64,000 nt of DNA, taken from contig NZ_VWXI01000019.1 in NCBI RefSeq assembly GCF_011752525.1, positions 53,216-117,215 of the forward strand. The letters are read 5' to 3'. Below are positions 63,201 through 64,000 of the stretch, in pieces. The DNA is from Pantoea sp. Cy-639 (GTDB lineage: Bacteria > Pseudomonadota > Gammaproteobacteria > Pseudomonadales > Pseudomonadaceae). The stretch's first letter is position 1, and every line of letters starts with the position of its first letter. The notes beneath the pieces are model-generated. The model saw only the letters and a program-made list of their open reading frames with translations. It ran no database searches and was not told the DNA's origin. A program made the position numbers and the translations under genes.

Positions 63201-63702
63201 CCCAGTCCTTGAGCCAATCGGCACGGTAGACCTGGTACTGGTCGAACAGATCGGCAAGCCGCTCGGCCAGTTGGTAGCGCTTGCGCAGGTCATTGTCATC
63301 GATCAGGAAGCGGCGCAAGGGCTCGAAGTGCGGGCGCTCGATCACTTCCGGCAGCAGGCGCATCAGGCGCCAGGTCAGCGGGGCCTTGTCGAGCAGCGAC
63401 ACCTCGGGAATTTCATCGCGGCCCAAAACCCGACGGTAGAGCTGCCACATGAAACTGCCCGGTAGCTGTACATCGATCGCGGCAGCAATGCCGCAGCCCC
63501 CCTGATCGCCGTCCTGCGGATCCTCGGCCAGTGCCAGCTTCAGCCACTGCGCGATACCGTTGCTCTGCACCAGGGCGATTTCGTTTTCCAACGGAGCCAA
63601 CGGGTAACGGCGCATCACACTCACCACCAGGTTGCGCAGGTCATCCAGGCGGTTGCCCTGGACGATCATGAAGCCTGGATGAAGGGCGGTGGTTTTAGCC
63701 AT
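60220..63702 (-). CDS. recC: Exodeoxyribonuclease V gamma subunit RecC
   Basis: This 1160-residue subunit recognises the Chi-like sequence and splits the DNA strands. Its first residues are FMIVQGNRLDDLRNLVVSVMRRYPLAPLENEIALVQSNGIAQWLKL, and it contains the region CLLGMNDGDYPRAQPPLDFDLM. It has the degenerate helicase fold of RecC rather than active motifs. It is the first gene of the recC-recB-recD operon; the order is normal for pseudomonads. The start at 63702 is chosen over one 30 bp upstream because the family begins here. Confidence 0.95.
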   Translation of the reverse strand: MAKTTALHPGFMIVQGNRLDDLRNLVVSVMRRYPLAPLENEIALVQSNGIAQWLKLALAEDPQDGDQGGCGIAAAIDVQLPGSFMWQLYRRVLGRDEIPEVSLLDKAPLTWRLMRLLPEVIERPHFEPLRRFLIDDNDLRKRYQLAERLADLFDQYQVYRADWLKDWASGSHVLNTARGERKPLAPGNRWQAELWRILLEDVGEAGMAQSRAGVHQRFVERINSLDQAPAGLPARLIVFGISSLPAQILEALAGLARFSQVLLCVHNPCRHHWGDIVADKDLLRHQYKRQQRKQGMPLQLDDELLHQHAHPLLAAWGKQGRDYINLLDSYDDPGSYQSVFSEGRIDLFSEGEPKSLLNQLQDDILELRPLAETREHWPAINPLKDRSVRFHVAHSPQREVEILHDQLLARFSADPTLRPRDVIVMLPAIDTYAPHIRAVFGQLERNDPRYIPFTLTDQGQRGRDPLLIALEHLLKLPDSRFAVSEVLDLLDVPAVRERFAIQESDLPTLHRWIEGAGIRWGLSAEQRASLGLPEGLEQNSWRFGLRRMLLGYAVGVGEGCDGIEPYDEIGGLDAALIGPLVALLDALEVACEALSQPATVSQWGERLHALLQVFFLAENEHDELLLVQLQDLREHWLETCEAVGLQDLLPLTVVREAWLSGLDQGKLSQRFLAGSVNFCTLMPMRAIPFRVVCLLGMNDGDYPRAQPPLDFDLMASDYRPGDRSRREDDRYLLLEALLSARDQLYVSWVGRSIRDNSERPSSVLVGQLRDHLAAGWKLTGAKQGQREDPGQQLVHALTQEHPLQPFSPRYFQKGSALFSFANEWLVLHQEADKSLVSPASLPTYKSDEPLSLVQLQDFLRHPVRHFFSQRLKVFFEALEAPTPDEEPFVLDALQRYGLSESLLGAALADPDNAEHALQTQARRLQACGLLPLAGFGEALQVELIQPLPDLLQRHRSLLQRWPALVEGALPIHFEHEQHRLEGWLGRVHQADDQSLLSITTVPNTISAGRNSLKWHRLVPAWVMHLAACASGYPLHSALVASDVTLLLAPLPQEQAAERLADLLVARQAGMNFPLPVAAKTAFAWLAQEDPDKALVAAARAYEGDGQNSFGERSESLALARQYRDFAALALDETFEGWCETLYRPLFAAPWQTLGNPEPVQ

Positions 63703-63807
63703 TGGGTGTTCTCTGGAGGCGGTCGATTGCAAGGAAGAACCTTATCACGGAGACCGCTGCAGGCGCCGGCCCTCTCGGTACTCGCATTGCCGCAGCTACC
63801 CCCCGCC

Positions 63808-63846
63808 CCTGTAGGAGCCAGCCTTGCTGGCGAGGAGCCGACGCGG
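63808..63846. repeat. REP-like element
   Basis: TGTAGGAGCCAGCCTTGCTG followed by GCGAGGAGCCGACGCGG lies between recC and the 5S gene. It is a third REP variant, with CCAGCCTTGCTGGC as the core palindrome. Confidence 0.65.
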
Positions 63847-63884
63847 TCATAAGGTTGCACTGGCTTTACGGGTACGGAAAAGAC

Positions 63885-63918
63885 AAAACCCCTACCTGCA
63901 TGTGCAGATAGGGGTTTT
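63885..63918 (-). terminator. Terminator of the rRNA operon
   Basis: AAAACCCCTA...TAGGGGTTTT with a perfect CTGCATGTGCAG centre ends the transcript just after 5S rRNA on the minus strand. Both arms have A/T runs, so it works in either direction. Confidence 0.92.
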
Positions 63919-63929
63919 GCGAAATGAAT

Positions 63930-64000
63930 CTTGACGATGACCTACTCTCACATGGGGAAGCCCCACACTACCATCGGCGATGCATCGTTTCACTACTGAG
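63930..64000 (-). rRNA. rrf: 5S ribosomal RNA, 3' part
   Basis: The minus strand reads the 3' part of Pseudomonas 5S rRNA: CTCAGTAGTGAAACGATGCA, then CGCCGATGGTAGTGTGGGG and CATGTGAGAGTAGGTCATCG, ending in TCAAG. The 5' part of the gene, and presumably 23S and 16S upstream, lie outside the window. The 3' end is placed near 63928-63930. Confidence 0.92.

Overview
The window is high-GC chromosomal DNA from a Pseudomonas of the P. putida group. Three things support this. Gene order resembles what I recall of the P. aeruginosa PA4570-PA4576, PA4588 and PA4601-PA4615 neighbourhoods and of the P. putida radA-mscL-fpr-ppoR-rlmG-cioAB-mcpS-mmsBA-recCBD stretch. Many intergenic spaces carry the REP palindromes typical of this group. 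The last gene is a Pseudomonas-type 5S rRNA. No transposase, integrase, phage gene, CRISPR array or tRNA was seen, so almost everything is core chromosome.

Layout. 1-9.2 kb: the end of phnA/yjdM, a Fur-box small gene, FklB, two conserved hypotheticals around a UPF0114 membrane protein, a Lon-family protease, then envelope proteins (DUF3015, DUF4105, a lipoprotein) and a GreA/GreB-like factor. 9.3-13.3 kb: gdhA, ettA and a Cys/Ala-Lys-rich small protein. 13.5-22.9 kb: morA, glyA, a CobW GTPase, YbdD, a CstA/BtsT pyruvate transporter and the PilZ adaptor MapZ. 23-29.7 kb: an NCS2 purine permease, radA, mscL, fpr, the LuxR solo ppoR and rlmG. 29.8-41.3 kb: cioAB with a DUF2474 micro-protein, an MFS exporter, a second purine permease, trmA, a LysR/cupin pair, a zinc metallopeptidase and the chemoreceptor mcpS. 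41.4-48.3 kb: ggt, two LysR genes, mdaB/ygiN, a TSUP exporter, hicAB and a cupin. 48.4-52 kb: mmsAB with a divergent LysR. 52-63.7 kb: yfiRNB and recCBD. The window ends inside a 5S rRNA gene.

How the genes work together. Cyclic-di-GMP control recurs: MorA (GGDEF+EAL), MapZ (a PilZ adaptor that restrains chemoreceptor methylation), YfiRNB, and McpS, a receptor of the kind whose methylation MapZ affects. Redox and quinone handling is represented by CIO oxidase under an Anr box, MdaB with YgiN, and Fpr. Carbon and nitrogen supply is represented by GdhA, CstA, two purine permeases, valine catabolism (MmsAB) and GGT.

I found no convincing undescribed multi-gene system. The most useful new observations are regulatory. 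They are perfect or near-perfect inverted repeats upstream of gdhA, hicA and a LysR-linked cupin gene, and between mdaB and ygiN and between mmsA and its LysR gene. There is also a GCCGATAA element before mcpS and a Fur-like box before the second gene.
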